NCBI GenBank assembly: GCA_036394995.1
Contig: DASWED010000035.1
Coordinates: 1-64,000 of the forward strand
DNA from: DASWED01 sp036394995
Lineage (GTDB): Bacteria > Actinomycetota > UBA4738 > JACQTL01
DNA: 64,000 nt
Direction: 5' to 3'
Of the stretch, positions 1-7,932 are shown piece after piece. Each line of letters starts with the position of its first letter. The first letter of the stretch is position 1. The position numbers and the translations under genes were made by a program. The notes beneath the pieces are model-generated. The model was not told where the DNA came from and did not search any database. It saw nothing but the letters and a program-made list of their open reading frames with translations.

Positions 1-293
1 TGGCCCACTGCGAGTGCTATGTCACTCGAACGCGGGCACACGCGCGCGCTCCGTGAACGTGGAGGCTGAATGCAAGCGCGCAACCGGCCGAGGCGCTTGG
101 TGGTCGGGGGCGACCCATGGAGCAGCTTGAACGAGCCGTCATCATGGGGTTCGCACGGGCCGGCGAATTGCTCAAGTTGCGGGAATTGGGGGGGGCGTGC
201 CGCCGAGACAGCCTCGGCCGAACCACCGCAACCACCAGGGATCGCGGCACACGGGTGACGGCTTTGCTTGGCGGACCAAGCGGATGCGGTAGA
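1..293. other. Upstream region, no gene supported
   Basis: No convincing coding sequence is seen here. An open frame runs from 117 into the XRE gene, but its codons before 294 lack the G/C-rich third positions of the real genes nearby. A small inverted repeat (GAGTG and CACTC, 11-26) could form a weak hairpin. The promoter of the XRE gene occupies the end of the region. Confidence 0.5.
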
Positions 294-295
294 AT
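268..295 (+). promoter_or_regulatory. Promoter of XRE regulator gene
   Basis: A -35-like TTGGCG (268-273) and a -10 TAGAAT (290-295) are separated by 16 bp. The -10 ends 10 bp before the ATG at 306, so the transcript would be leaderless or nearly so. This also argues against starts upstream of 306. Confidence 0.5.
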
Positions 296-305
296 GCCGA
301 TCGAG

Positions 306-659
306 ATGGCGAACCGGGTGAAGGATTCGATCGGTGGGGTGGGGGAGTTCATTCGGTCGCAGCGGGCGTTGGCTCGGATGTCGTTGCGGCAGCTGGCGGA
401 CAAGGCGAAGGTGTCGAACCCGTACCTGTCGCAGATCGAGCGGGGGTTGTACAGGCCGTCGGCGGAGGTGCTGAAGGCCATCGCGGAGGCGCTGAACATC
501 TCGGCGGAGACACTGTATGCGCGGATCGGGCTGGTGGACCCGGACCGGGAGGAGCGGCGGCCCTCGGTGGAGGAGGCCATCCGGCTCGACTCGAAGCTCA
601 CCACGGACCAGAAGGAAACCCTCCTGTCGGTCTACCGGAATTTCGCCGGCTCGAGTTGA
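306..659 (+). CDS. XRE-family helix-turn-helix transcriptional regulator
   Basis: This is a 117-aa DNA-binding regulator. A lambda-repressor-like helix-turn-helix covers about residues 10-68; the recognition part includes LRQLADKAKVSNPYLSQIE, followed by LNISAETLYARIG. A short acidic/basic C-terminal tail completes it. The start at 306 follows the -10 box at the right distance for a leaderless message; ATG 294 lies inside the -10 element. The next gene encodes an HbhA/phasin-like protein, the same order as the mycobacterial pair Rv0474-Rv0475. That synteny suggests the regulator controls its neighbour, whose promoter overlaps this stop codon. The target is inferred, the fold is clear. Confidence 0.85.
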   Translation: MANRVKDSIGGVGEFIRSQRALARMSLRQLADKAKVSNPYLSQIERGLYRPSAEVLKAIAEALNISAETLYARIGLVDPDREERRPSVEEAIRLDSKLTTDQKETLLSVYRNFAGSS

Positions 660-685
660 CACGCCGAGCAGGTGCTTGGTAGACT
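656..685 (+). promoter_or_regulatory. Sigma-70-type promoter of HbhA-like gene
   Basis: Consensus TTGACA (656-661), an 18-bp spacer and TAGACT (680-685). The -35 overlaps the stop codon of the XRE gene. The predicted transcript has a leader of about 50 nt with AGGAGG at 731-736 before ATG 742. It is the best -35/-10 pair noticed in the window, consistent with a highly expressed gene. Confidence 0.7.
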
Positions 686-741
686 TAGCATCGTGAGTTG
701 AGGACCGGTCCCGAAGAGGCCGGACGACCCAGGAGGGACAC

Positions 742-1083
742 ATGAGCGAGTACACCGCAACGCTGGCGAACGCGCAGGACCGCGTGCTGGCCAGCGTGAA
801 GCAGGTCGAAGACATCGTGGCGCAGGGCGTGGGCACGGCCGCCGAGACGATCGGCAACATCCTGCCCGACATGCCCAAGGCGACCTGGATCTCCCGGTTC
901 CCGGCGCCGGCCGAGCTGGTCAACAGCTACTTCTCCTTCGCGGAGGGGCTGCTGGAGGCCAACCGCCACTACACGCTGGCGCTGATCGACGCCGTGCGTC
1001 CGGTCACCACCAAGTTCCTGCCGGCCTCGATGACCCGCAAGGCCGTGGCGACCAAGCGGCCCGCCGCCGCGAAGTCCGCATAA
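742..1083 (+). CDS. HbhA/phasin-like protein with Lys-Ala tail
   Basis: A 113-aa, largely helical protein with no signal peptide. It begins with a helix-rich region (YTATLANAQDRVLASVKQVE), has a central FPAPAELVNSYFSFAEGLL segment, and ends in a short basic tail rich in Lys, Ala and Pro (KAVATKRPAAAKSA). This architecture matches mycobacterial heparin-binding hemagglutinin HbhA, a surface and lipid-inclusion-associated protein of about 199 aa, but here it is roughly half the length and the basic tail is short. It also resembles phasins that coat storage granules. The XRE gene upstream repeats the Rv0474-Rv0475 order. The start is fixed by AGGAGG 5 nt upstream. Whether it acts as adhesin, granule protein or lipid-body protein cannot be decided from sequence. 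Confidence 0.7.
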   Translation: MSEYTATLANAQDRVLASVKQVEDIVAQGVGTAAETIGNILPDMPKATWISRFPAPAELVNSYFSFAEGLLEANRHYTLALIDAVRPVTTKFLPASMTRKAVATKRPAAAKSA

Positions 1084-1105
1084 GGACGCCGCACCCCGAC
1101 AGAAG

Positions 1106-1129
1106 CCCCCGGCCTCCCGCCGGGGGTTT
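1106..1129 (+). terminator. Rho-independent terminator
   Basis: A perfect 8-bp GC stem (CCCCCGGC, 1106-1113, and GCCGGGGG, 1119-1126) with a 5-nt loop is followed by TTT. It ends the HbhA-like transcript. Confidence 0.75.
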
Positions 1130-1199
1130 CGTCGTGGACGGGGACATCCAGCCCCCGGGTCCGGTCTCCGGGGGCTCCCGGGCCCGTATCCTTGGGCGG

Positions 1200-2180
1200 A
1201 TGACCACGCCGGAACAGGCCAGGGCGTTCGTCGAGGCGCTCTCCGAGCGCGTGGAGGCGCGCCTGTACGGTGTCCGGGACGCCCTCCGCCTGGTCCTGGT
1301 GGGGATCCTCACGGACTCCCACGTCCTGATCGACGACGTCCCGGGGGTGGGCAAGACCACCCTGGTCCGGATGCTGGCCGCGCTCCTCGGGCTCGACTTC
1401 GCCCGGGTCCAGTTCACGCCGGACCTGATGCCGTCCGACATCACCGGAACCTCCGTCCTCGACCTCCGCTCGCACGAGTTCGAGTTCCGGGCCGGCCCGA
1501 TCTTCGCCCAGATCCTGCTGGCCGACGAGATCAACCGGGCCACGCCGAAGACCCAGGCGGCACTGCTCGAGGCCATGCAGGAACGCCAGGTCACGGTGGA
1601 CGGGGTGACGTACCCGCTGCCCCAGCCGTTCTTCGTCCTGGCCACCCAGAACCCGGTGGAGCTCGAGGGAACGTTCCCCCTGCCGGAGGCCCAACTGGAC
1701 CGGTTCATGCTGCGTGTCCGCCTGGGATATCCGGACGAGGAGCAGGAGGAGCGCATCCTGGAAGGGGGGAGGGCGGCCCGGGTGATCCCGTCGCAGCCCC
1801 TCCCCGACGTCCCCGCCGTGGACGTCCTGCGAACGCTGGTGGAGGAGGTTCGCATGGAGTCCCCGGTCCGGCGGTACATGGTGTCCCTGGCCCGGGCCTC
1901 GCGGGAGCACGTCGACCTCCAGGTCGGGGCGAGCCCGCGGGCCGTGGAGCACATGGGTGATGCCGCCCGGGCCTGGGCCTTCCTGGCCGGGCGGGACTAC
2001 GTGCTCCCGGACGACGTGAAGGACCTCGCCGGGCCCGTCCTCGGGCACCGCCTCGTGCTCACCACCGACGCCCGCATCCGGGGACGGACCCCCGAGAGCG
2101 TGCTGGAGGAGGTCGTGGAGCGCGTGCCGGTCCCCGTGGAGTTCCAGCACGAGACCTTCCGGCGGGTCCCGGAGCGCTGA
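1200..2180 (+). CDS. MoxR-family AAA+ ATPase
   Basis: A 326-aa ATPase of the MoxR type, thought to act as a chaperone for maturation of von Willebrand-type or cell-envelope complexes. Walker A is GVGKT at residues 49-53, Walker B is LLADEINRA around residue 109, followed by the family-typical LLEAMQERQVTVDG, and an AAA lid domain ends the protein. The ATG at 1200 is 7 bp after a TATCCT box (1187-1192), so a leaderless start is likely; an open frame from 1134 is rejected. The next two genes, DUF58 and DUF4129, form the widespread MoxR-DUF58-DUF4129 operon with 24-bp and 0-bp gaps. Confidence 0.92.
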   Translation: MTTPEQARAFVEALSERVEARLYGVRDALRLVLVGILTDSHVLIDDVPGVGKTTLVRMLAALLGLDFARVQFTPDLMPSDITGTSVLDLRSHEFEFRAGPIFAQILLADEINRATPKTQAALLEAMQERQVTVDGVTYPLPQPFFVLATQNPVELEGTFPLPEAQLDRFMLRVRLGYPDEEQEERILEGGRAARVIPSQPLPDVPAVDVLRTLVEEVRMESPVRRYMVSLARASREHVDLQVGASPRAVEHMGDAARAWAFLAGRDYVLPDDVKDLAGPVLGHRLVLTTDARIRGRTPESVLEEVVERVPVPVEFQHETFRRVPER

Positions 2181-2204
2181 GCCCCGGCGGGACGAGCGGA
2201 CGCG

Positions 2205-3416
2205 GTGGACACCCCCGATCGCCGGACGATCGCCCTCCTGGTGGGGGCCGTGCTCCTGGTCGAGGGGACGGTGGCCTCGGTCGGACCGCTGGTGCTGTGG
2301 GCGTTTGCGGTGTTCGGGATGGCGGGTCTCGCCACGATGTGGGCGAAGGTGGCGCTCCGCGGCGTGGAGGTCGAGGCCAAGCTCGAGCCCGCGCGGGCGT
2401 TCGTGGGGGAGACGGTGCGCATCCGCGTCCGGGTCCGCAACGACAAGCGCCTTCCGCTGCCGTTCGTCCGGATCGGAGTGTGGCTCCCGGTGGACCTCCG
2501 CCCGGTGGGCGATCCGGGGTCGGCCTCGATCCAGGGGTTCCGCCGGCGGACCTCGCTCCGGGGGTTCGGCGAGGTGACGCTGGACTTCGAGTGCGTGACC
2601 CTGCGCCGGGGGGAGCACCGACTCAAGGTCGTCGAGCTGGACGTGTCCGACCCCTTCTGGCTGGCCCCCGTGCACCGGGAGTTCGATACCGAGCTCGACG
2701 TGCTGGTGATGCCAGAGCCCAGGATCCCGATCCCGGTCCCGGTGCGGCGGCGGCTCCCCTTCGGCACGCCCGCGCCGGCCATGCGGATGTTCGAGCAGCC
2801 GGAACGCTTCGCCGGGGTCCGCCCGTACCAGGCCGGCGACCCCATCAACCGCATCCACTGGAAGCTCACCGGGCACTCCGGGGACCTCCAGGTCAAGCTG
2901 TACGAGCCCACCAGGAGCGCCGACGCGGTGCTGGCCATGGACCTGTCGATGGGGGAGCCCTTCTGGCACGGGATCTACCCCGACGTCGCCGAGGAGACCA
3001 TCGGGTGGACGAGCTTCCTGGCCCGCCTGGCCGTCGGGGCGGGGTGGCGGATCGGGATCCTGGCGAACACCCACCTCACGCGGGGTCGCGGGGCGCTCCG
3101 GGTCCTGCCTCGGACGGCGCGGGAACACGAGCCGGCCGTGTTCGCGGCGCTGGCCCGGATGCCGAACGAGCCCACCTCGGATCTGGCGCCGGTGCTGCGG
3201 GAGGTGGGTCGCCGCCTGGGGCGGTCGAGCTCCGTGGTGGTGGTGTCGCCCCGTCCCGGCGAGTGGCTGAGCCATGAGATCGAGGTCCTGCGCCGCCGGG
3301 GGGTCGAGGTGGTGCAGGTCTCGCCGCTGGAGGTCGATGCGAAGTACCTCCCGGCGTTCGTCATCGGGGACCGACGGGAGCCGACGGATCCGGACGAGGC
3401 GGAGGAGGACCGGTAG
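2205..3416 (+). CDS. DUF58-domain membrane protein
   Basis: A 403-aa protein with a short N-terminal membrane anchor (two hydrophobic helices, about residues 8-46), a beta-rich region and a DUF58 core. The family signature VRPYQAGDPINRIHWKL lies near residue 205, followed by a VWA-like segment (AVLAMDLSMGE). The start is GTG, without a strong Shine-Dalgarno. It is the usual partner of the upstream MoxR ATPase, and its stop abuts the next gene's ATG. Function is unproven; the operon is generally linked to envelope assembly or stress. Confidence 0.88.
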   Translation: MDTPDRRTIALLVGAVLLVEGTVASVGPLVLWAFAVFGMAGLATMWAKVALRGVEVEAKLEPARAFVGETVRIRVRVRNDKRLPLPFVRIGVWLPVDLRPVGDPGSASIQGFRRRTSLRGFGEVTLDFECVTLRRGEHRLKVVELDVSDPFWLAPVHREFDTELDVLVMPEPRIPIPVPVRRRLPFGTPAPAMRMFEQPERFAGVRPYQAGDPINRIHWKLTGHSGDLQVKLYEPTRSADAVLAMDLSMGEPFWHGIYPDVAEETIGWTSFLARLAVGAGWRIGILANTHLTRGRGALRVLPRTAREHEPAVFAALARMPNEPTSDLAPVLREVGRRLGRSSSVVVVSPRPGEWLSHEIEVLRRRGVEVVQVSPLEVDAKYLPAFVIGDRREPTDPDEAEEDR

Positions 3417-4871
3417 ATGATCCGGGTCCGGGGCGCCGCGCTTCCCGCCGCGCTGGCCGCGACGGCGGAGGCCGGCCTGGGGTTCCTCCCGGGGGAGGTC
3501 ATCGCGCGGAACTCCCCGCTGCACGCTACGGGCGGCCCCCTGGTGTGGTACCCGCTCTTCGTCGCCCTGGTGGCAGCCGGGACCGCTGCGGCCACCCACG
3601 CGCGGCATCGCCGGGGGACACCGGCGCTGATCCTGGCGGGGGTCGTGGCCACGGTGGGCCTGCAGGTCGCCGTGTGGGGCCGAGGAGGGCTCTCCGGGGT
3701 CCTCGTTGCCGGTGCGCTCTGCCTGTTCGCGGGGGCCCGGGTGGCCACGCTGGCCTTCCGTGACTGGCGGGACCCCATCGCCTCGTCGTTCGGATGGGGG
3801 GCGGTCGTGCTGCTGGCCGAGATCCCGTTCGTCGACGCGGCCGGATGGGGGGCCGAGGTGTGGCCGATCGTGGTGGTGTTCTTCGCCGCCTCGCTGGCCT
3901 CCCGGGCGGCCAGCGTCCGCCTGGCCGAGTCGGCGGACTGGACCGCGTCCGGTCTCCTCGGCGACCTGGATCCCACCGCCACCCTGGCCACGCCCGACGT
4001 CCCGCCCGAGGTCCGCCGGCGATGGCGGCGGGTGTTCGCCGCCGTCCTGGCCGGTGCCGTCCTGGCCATCGGCGTGGGTCTGCTCCTGGGAATGAAGAAC
4101 GGGCCGATCGAGCCAGTGTCCAGGCTCCTGATCCTGGGGGTCACGGGGCTCCTGTTCGGCGTCGCGTTCGTCGTGAGCTACCTGTTGCGACCGATCGAGT
4201 GGCTGCTGAATGCCTTCGGCCTGAACGGAGACTCCCTGCGGAGCGTGCTGGCCCGCCTCCGCCACAACCTCGGGCATGCTCGCCCGGACTCCGCGCACCG
4301 CCTGTCGCCGTGGGGCCGGCTGTTCGGGCTGACCGTCGGGGTCCTGATCGTGACCGGCCTGGTCATGGTGATCCTCCGGCAGCGGCGGAAGGCCCGGGAG
4401 GCCGTGCCGGACCGCACGAAGTGGGTGGAGGAGGACGCCATCCCCCGCCGGGAGCCGCAGGCGTTCCGCCGCCGGCGACGCCCCCGTCGGGAGCTGCCGG
4501 AGGACGCCGTGCGCCGGCTGTACGCCGAGGCCCTCATCGAGCTCGAGAAGCGGGGCCGGCCCCGGCCTGCTTCGGCGACCCCCGGCGAGTTCCTGCACGC
4601 GATCCGGGAGGATCTGCCGGAGTGCGCGGCGGGATTCGGCGTCCTGACCAGGGCCTACGAGGACGTCCGGTACGGCAGGCTCACGCTGGGTCGCGACCGG
4701 ATCGACTCCCTGGAGGCGGAGTCCCTGATGCTGGCCAGGTCCATCCGGCGGGCCCCCCTCCCCGAGGCGGCGGAGGACGAGGACTCCGAGGCCGAGCGGA
4801 TCGCCGCCGCACGTGGGAAGGGGGCGGATCTCTCCGCCCCCTCCACCGATGTCACCTTCCGCCGCCGCTAG
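3417..4871 (+). CDS. Multi-pass membrane protein with C-terminal DUF4129
   Basis: A 484-aa integral membrane protein. Five or more hydrophobic segments fill residues 1-255, another lies near 310-325, and a cytoplasmic, Arg-rich C-terminus carries a DUF4129 domain (RRLYAEALIELEKRG to LTRAYEDVRYGRL). In many genomes DUF4129 is fused to or follows a transglutaminase domain; none is present here, so this is the short version of the system. Translation starts at the ATG immediately after the DUF58 stop, implying coupling. Confidence 0.8.
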   Translation: MIRVRGAALPAALAATAEAGLGFLPGEVIARNSPLHATGGPLVWYPLFVALVAAGTAAATHARHRRGTPALILAGVVATVGLQVAVWGRGGLSGVLVAGALCLFAGARVATLAFRDWRDPIASSFGWGAVVLLAEIPFVDAAGWGAEVWPIVVVFFAASLASRAASVRLAESADWTASGLLGDLDPTATLATPDVPPEVRRRWRRVFAAVLAGAVLAIGVGLLLGMKNGPIEPVSRLLILGVTGLLFGVAFVVSYLLRPIEWLLNAFGLNGDSLRSVLARLRHNLGHARPDSAHRLSPWGRLFGLTVGVLIVTGLVMVILRQRRKAREAVPDRTKWVEEDAIPRREPQAFRRRRRPRRELPEDAVRRLYAEALIELEKRGRPRPASATPGEFLHAIREDLPECAAGFGVLTRAYEDVRYGRLTLGRDRIDSLEAESLMLARSIRRAPLPEAAEDEDSEAERIAAARGKGADLSAPSTDVTFRRR

Positions 4872-4898
4872 CGAGGCGGGTGCGGTCCCGCGGCCCGG

Positions 4899-6770
4899 CT
4901 AGCCCGCGTTCACCACCCGGAGCCGGATGAACTTCCGGCCTCCCACCACCCGGCCCTGGGGCCGGATGATCTCGCGGTGGATGAACCTCCGCGGCGCCGA
5001 GGCCTTGGGGCCCGGCTCCGAGCCGCCACCGGCGAACAGGAACATCTCGCTCACCAGGTCGTAGCCGTGCTCGGCGTTCTCGAACTTGCTCAGCATGGCG
5101 TCGAACGACCCCGCCCGGCGGGCCGAGAACAGCCCGTCGAAGAACCGGCCACCCCGGAACGAGAGCTCGCCGTCGCCCGACGCGCTGGCCGGGACCGCGA
5201 ACGACATGTTCACGTCGAGGGGAGTGGGGAGGCCGAGGCGACGCATGACGACCCGGATGTGGATCGTGTCGCCCGGCGACACGAGGAGCTTGGTCCGCTC
5301 TTCGAGGCCGGGCTGAGTGTTGCTCGACACCAGGACCTTGCTGATCCTCGTGGTGAGCTGGCGCTGCGTGATCGCCGAGTTCGCCCGGATGTTCGTGAAC
5401 GTCACGTCGCCGAACTTGTTGTTCTGCAGGAAGAACAGCTCGTACAGGAGCTCGGTGATGCTCTCGTAGGAGATGTCGTACCCGGAGTAGTACTTGTCGT
5501 CCCGGATCAGCTTGAAGTGCTCTCCGTCCGGGCCCGTGCCCTGGATGGACCAGTCGAGTGCGGCCGAGCCGTCCCCGATCCGGTCGAACGTGACGTCCTG
5601 GTTGCCCAGGAGCGTGAGCGCCGCCACGATCGGCACGAACTCAGCCGCCGCCACCTGGCTCTCGCCGTCCCTCATCCGGCCCGGGATGTCAAGGTTCTCG
5701 ACGTGGACGAGCGCGTTCACGAGGTGCGGGTTGAGCCCGTCGATCCCGCGGATGCCGGTCAGGCGGTCCTGGTCGATGATCCCCTTCAGGCCGGTCATCG
5801 TGGCGAACTTGAAGCCGCCGAACGTGCTGCTGGGGTCCTTCACGACCTTGAGGACGTCGGCGGCGTTCATGCCGAGCTGCGTGTTGCCGTTGAAGAAGAA
5901 CGGGTGGCCGAAGCCCACCACCATGTCGCCGCAGGCGGCCGTGGCCGTCCCGATGGCCCCGGCGGAGATGTCCCCGTAGGACAGGCCGGCGGCGAGGCTA
6001 TCCCCGGCGGTCAGGGGCTGCGAGGCGGCGCCCGGATCCGAGCCCGCCGCGCCGTACACCGTCACCGGCAGGTTCAGCCGGGTGCGAACGAAGCGCTCCA
6101 GCCTGGTCAGCCCGCGGGAGTCCACGCCGGACACCGACAGGGGCACCAGCAGCTGGTCCGCCGTGGCGGGGAACGACGAGGTCGTGGACTTGCCGGCGGC
6201 ACGGGCCCCGGCCTGACGGAGCGACCACGACAGGTGGACGGTCCGGGCATCCGAGGCCGCCCGGGCTGCGGCCACCGCCGAGCTGGAGGGCGCGGAGTCC
6301 GGGTAGTCGAACAGGTCCACCATCGGCTGGGCGGGCGTGATGCCGATGATGGTCTGGTCGGCGAACGCGAAGCCGTACGAGGTCGAGCCCACCAGCTTCG
6401 AGCCGATGTACACGGGCGACCCCGACATCCCGGCCACGATCCCGCCGGTCTGGTCGAGGAACGACTGGGGCCCGGTGATCTGGGCCAGGATGAACGCGAC
6501 GCCGGGGGCGATCCCGTTCTCGTCGACGCCCAGGATCTCGACGTCGAACGTGGTCTGGGAGGTCCCGTCGATCACGGTGTGGCCGATGGCGGTCATCCCC
6601 TTGGCCAGCTGGTCGACCGGGAAGACCTCGGGCTTTGTGGGGCACGTGCCGTCGGCGCGTCCCGGCGCCGACTGGAACATCAGGGCCGCCAGCACCGCGA
6701 CTGCAACGGCGATGCTGAAGCCCGACCGGCGCGCGCGCGAGCCGGGACTGAGCATGGATCCGTGTGACAC
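4899..6770 (-). CDS. SpoIVB-type S55 peptidase domain protein, secreted
   Basis: A 623-aa protein with an N-terminal signal peptide (hydrophobic run about residues 17-34, AGRADG cleavage region). A peptidase S55 domain follows: AIGHTVIDGT supplies the catalytic His region and GIVAGMSGSPV the nucleophilic Ser. The long C-terminal half is beta-rich and unassigned. SpoIVB of Bacillus is a sporulation signalling protease, but this gene is longer and no sporulation genes surround it, so a sporulation role is not implied. It stands alone, convergent with the DUF4129 gene and divergent from the zinc-finger gene. Confidence 0.82.
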   Translation of the reverse strand: MSHGSMLSPGSRARRSGFSIAVAVAVLAALMFQSAPGRADGTCPTKPEVFPVDQLAKGMTAIGHTVIDGTSQTTFDVEILGVDENGIAPGVAFILAQITGPQSFLDQTGGIVAGMSGSPVYIGSKLVGSTSYGFAFADQTIIGITPAQPMVDLFDYPDSAPSSSAVAAARAASDARTVHLSWSLRQAGARAAGKSTTSSFPATADQLLVPLSVSGVDSRGLTRLERFVRTRLNLPVTVYGAAGSDPGAASQPLTAGDSLAAGLSYGDISAGAIGTATAACGDMVVGFGHPFFFNGNTQLGMNAADVLKVVKDPSSTFGGFKFATMTGLKGIIDQDRLTGIRGIDGLNPHLVNALVHVENLDIPGRMRDGESQVAAAEFVPIVAALTLLGNQDVTFDRIGDGSAALDWSIQGTGPDGEHFKLIRDDKYYSGYDISYESITELLYELFFLQNNKFGDVTFTNIRANSAITQRQLTTRISKVLVSSNTQPGLEERTKLLVSPGDTIHIRVVMRRLGLPTPLDVNMSFAVPASASGDGELSFRGGRFFDGLFSARRAGSFDAMLSKFENAEHGYDLVSEMFLFAGGGSEPGPKASAPRRFIHREIIRPQGRVVGGRKFIRLRVVNAG

Positions 6771-6972
6771 GGGACTTCCTCCCTTCCGTGGGCCTCAGAG
6801 CTTAGGGCCGCCCATTGGACGCGGCAAGGGCTACGTTGGTTCCGGTTGGGTGATCTTCGGCCGCAGATGTCCCATCCAGCTCTCGAGGCGGGGTTGCGTT
6901 TCGGGAAACCGGACCGGGGGTATCGGTGTTCACTACGGAGTCCCGTCAGAACTGTCGGAACCGGAGGACTGG

Positions 6973-7347
6973 ATGAACCGAGCGACGATCCGCAGGAGCC
7001 TGATCCGAGAGCGAGCCCGCCTGGAGCAGCTGAAGGAGGGGTTGTACGACGAGCTGGGCGACCCCCAGGACCAGCAGGGACTGGGCGACCTCGGCAACTC
7101 GGAGCAGCATCCGGCCGATGCGGGATCGGAGCGGTTCGAGCGGGACAAGGGCCTCTCGATCATCGCCGACCTCGACGCGGAGCTGGGCGAGGTGAAATCC
7201 GCCCTCCACCGCCTCCAGCACGGCTCCTACGGGACGTGCGAGATCTGCCGGCGGCCCATCCCGGAGGCCAGGCTGCAGGTCCGCCCGGCCACCCGGTTCT
7301 GCGTGCAGGACCAGCAACGCGTGGAGCGCCAGGTCCGCTCGGCCTGA
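6973..7347 (+). CDS. TraR/DksA-type zinc-finger protein
   Basis: A 124-aa protein with an N-terminal coiled coil (TIRRSLIRERARLEQLKEGL onward) and a C-terminal DksA/TraR finger. The first zinc knuckle CEIC is intact, but the second reads CVQD, so the usual fourth ligand is an Asp. Family members bind the RNA polymerase secondary channel and modulate transcription. GGAGG (6963-6967) sets the ATG at 6973; a longer frame from 6337 is a shadow of the S55 gene. Confidence 0.82.
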   Translation: MNRATIRRSLIRERARLEQLKEGLYDELGDPQDQQGLGDLGNSEQHPADAGSERFERDKGLSIIADLDAELGEVKSALHRLQHGSYGTCEICRRPIPEARLQVRPATRFCVQDQQRVERQVRSA

Positions 7348-7379
7348 CCCGGGATCGCCCGATCCCCGGGTCCCGCCGC

Positions 7380-7919
7380 CTGTCTCGAAGCCTGGTCCTG
7401 CTGTCCGTCCTCGGGACGGCCTGCGGCTCGAGCCCCCCCGCACCCGCGGGCCCGGCATCGGTGGGTGGTCGAGGCGTGGTGCAGAGCCCGGCGTTCGGCG
7501 ACGGCGACGCGATCCCCGCCCGGTTCACCTGCGACGGCGAGGGCGTGTCGCCGCCCATTCGGTGGGCCGCGCCGGAAGGCGCGCCGAACGGTCTCGACTA
7601 CGCGGTCCTGATGGTCGACGTCGACGCACCCGGCGAGAAGTTCGTCCACTGGCTGGTCTACGGCCTGTCCTCCGACGGCACGATCCCGGAGGGAGGGCCC
7701 GTCCACGGGTCGCAGGGGCGGAACACGTTCGGCGAACAGGGGTACGGGGGTCCGTGCCCGCCCCCCGGGGACGACCCCCACCGCTACGAGTTCCGGCTCT
7801 ACGCTCTCCGGTCCCCGCCCACCCCGCAGCTCCCCGGCCTCTCGGTCGACGACCTCCTGGGCGGGGTGCCGGACGAGCCGGCGCTGGCCACGCTCACCGG
7901 GACGTACGGCCGGGGCTGA
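7380..7919 (+). CDS. YbhB/YbcL (PEBP-like) lipoprotein, start uncertain
   Basis: A phosphatidylethanolamine-binding-protein fold of the YbhB/YbcL family, about 179 aa. Recognisable blocks are FTCDGEGVSPPIRW, DVDAPGEKFVHWLVYGL, and the GYGGPCPPPGDDPHRYEFRLYAL segment around the ligand pocket. It is preceded by a lipoprotein signal (LVLLSVLGTAC) with lipobox Cys. No ATG, GTG or TTG lies in frame between the previous gene and the signal peptide; CTG 7380 gives an ideal signal, and CTG 7344 is an alternative overlapping the previous stop. The ligand is unknown. Confidence 0.75.
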   Translation: MSRSLVLLSVLGTACGSSPPAPAGPASVGGRGVVQSPAFGDGDAIPARFTCDGEGVSPPIRWAAPEGAPNGLDYAVLMVDVDAPGEKFVHWLVYGLSSDGTIPEGGPVHGSQGRNTFGEQGYGGPCPPPGDDPHRYEFRLYALRSPPTPQLPGLSVDDLLGGVPDEPALATLTGTYGRG

Positions 7920-7932
7920 GGAATCCCCGGCC

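Noticed and set aside
117..305. N-terminal extension of the XRE regulator
   Set aside because: A -10 box at 290-295 and poor codon bias place the start at 306.
969..4598. 1209-codon open frame on the minus strand
   Set aside because: It is antisense to MoxR, DUF58 and DUF4129, which carry clear family motifs; long antisense frames are expected at this GC content.
4977..6767. 596-codon plus-strand frame
   Set aside because: Shadow of the S55 peptidase gene; low-complexity Arg/Gly/Val product with no motif.
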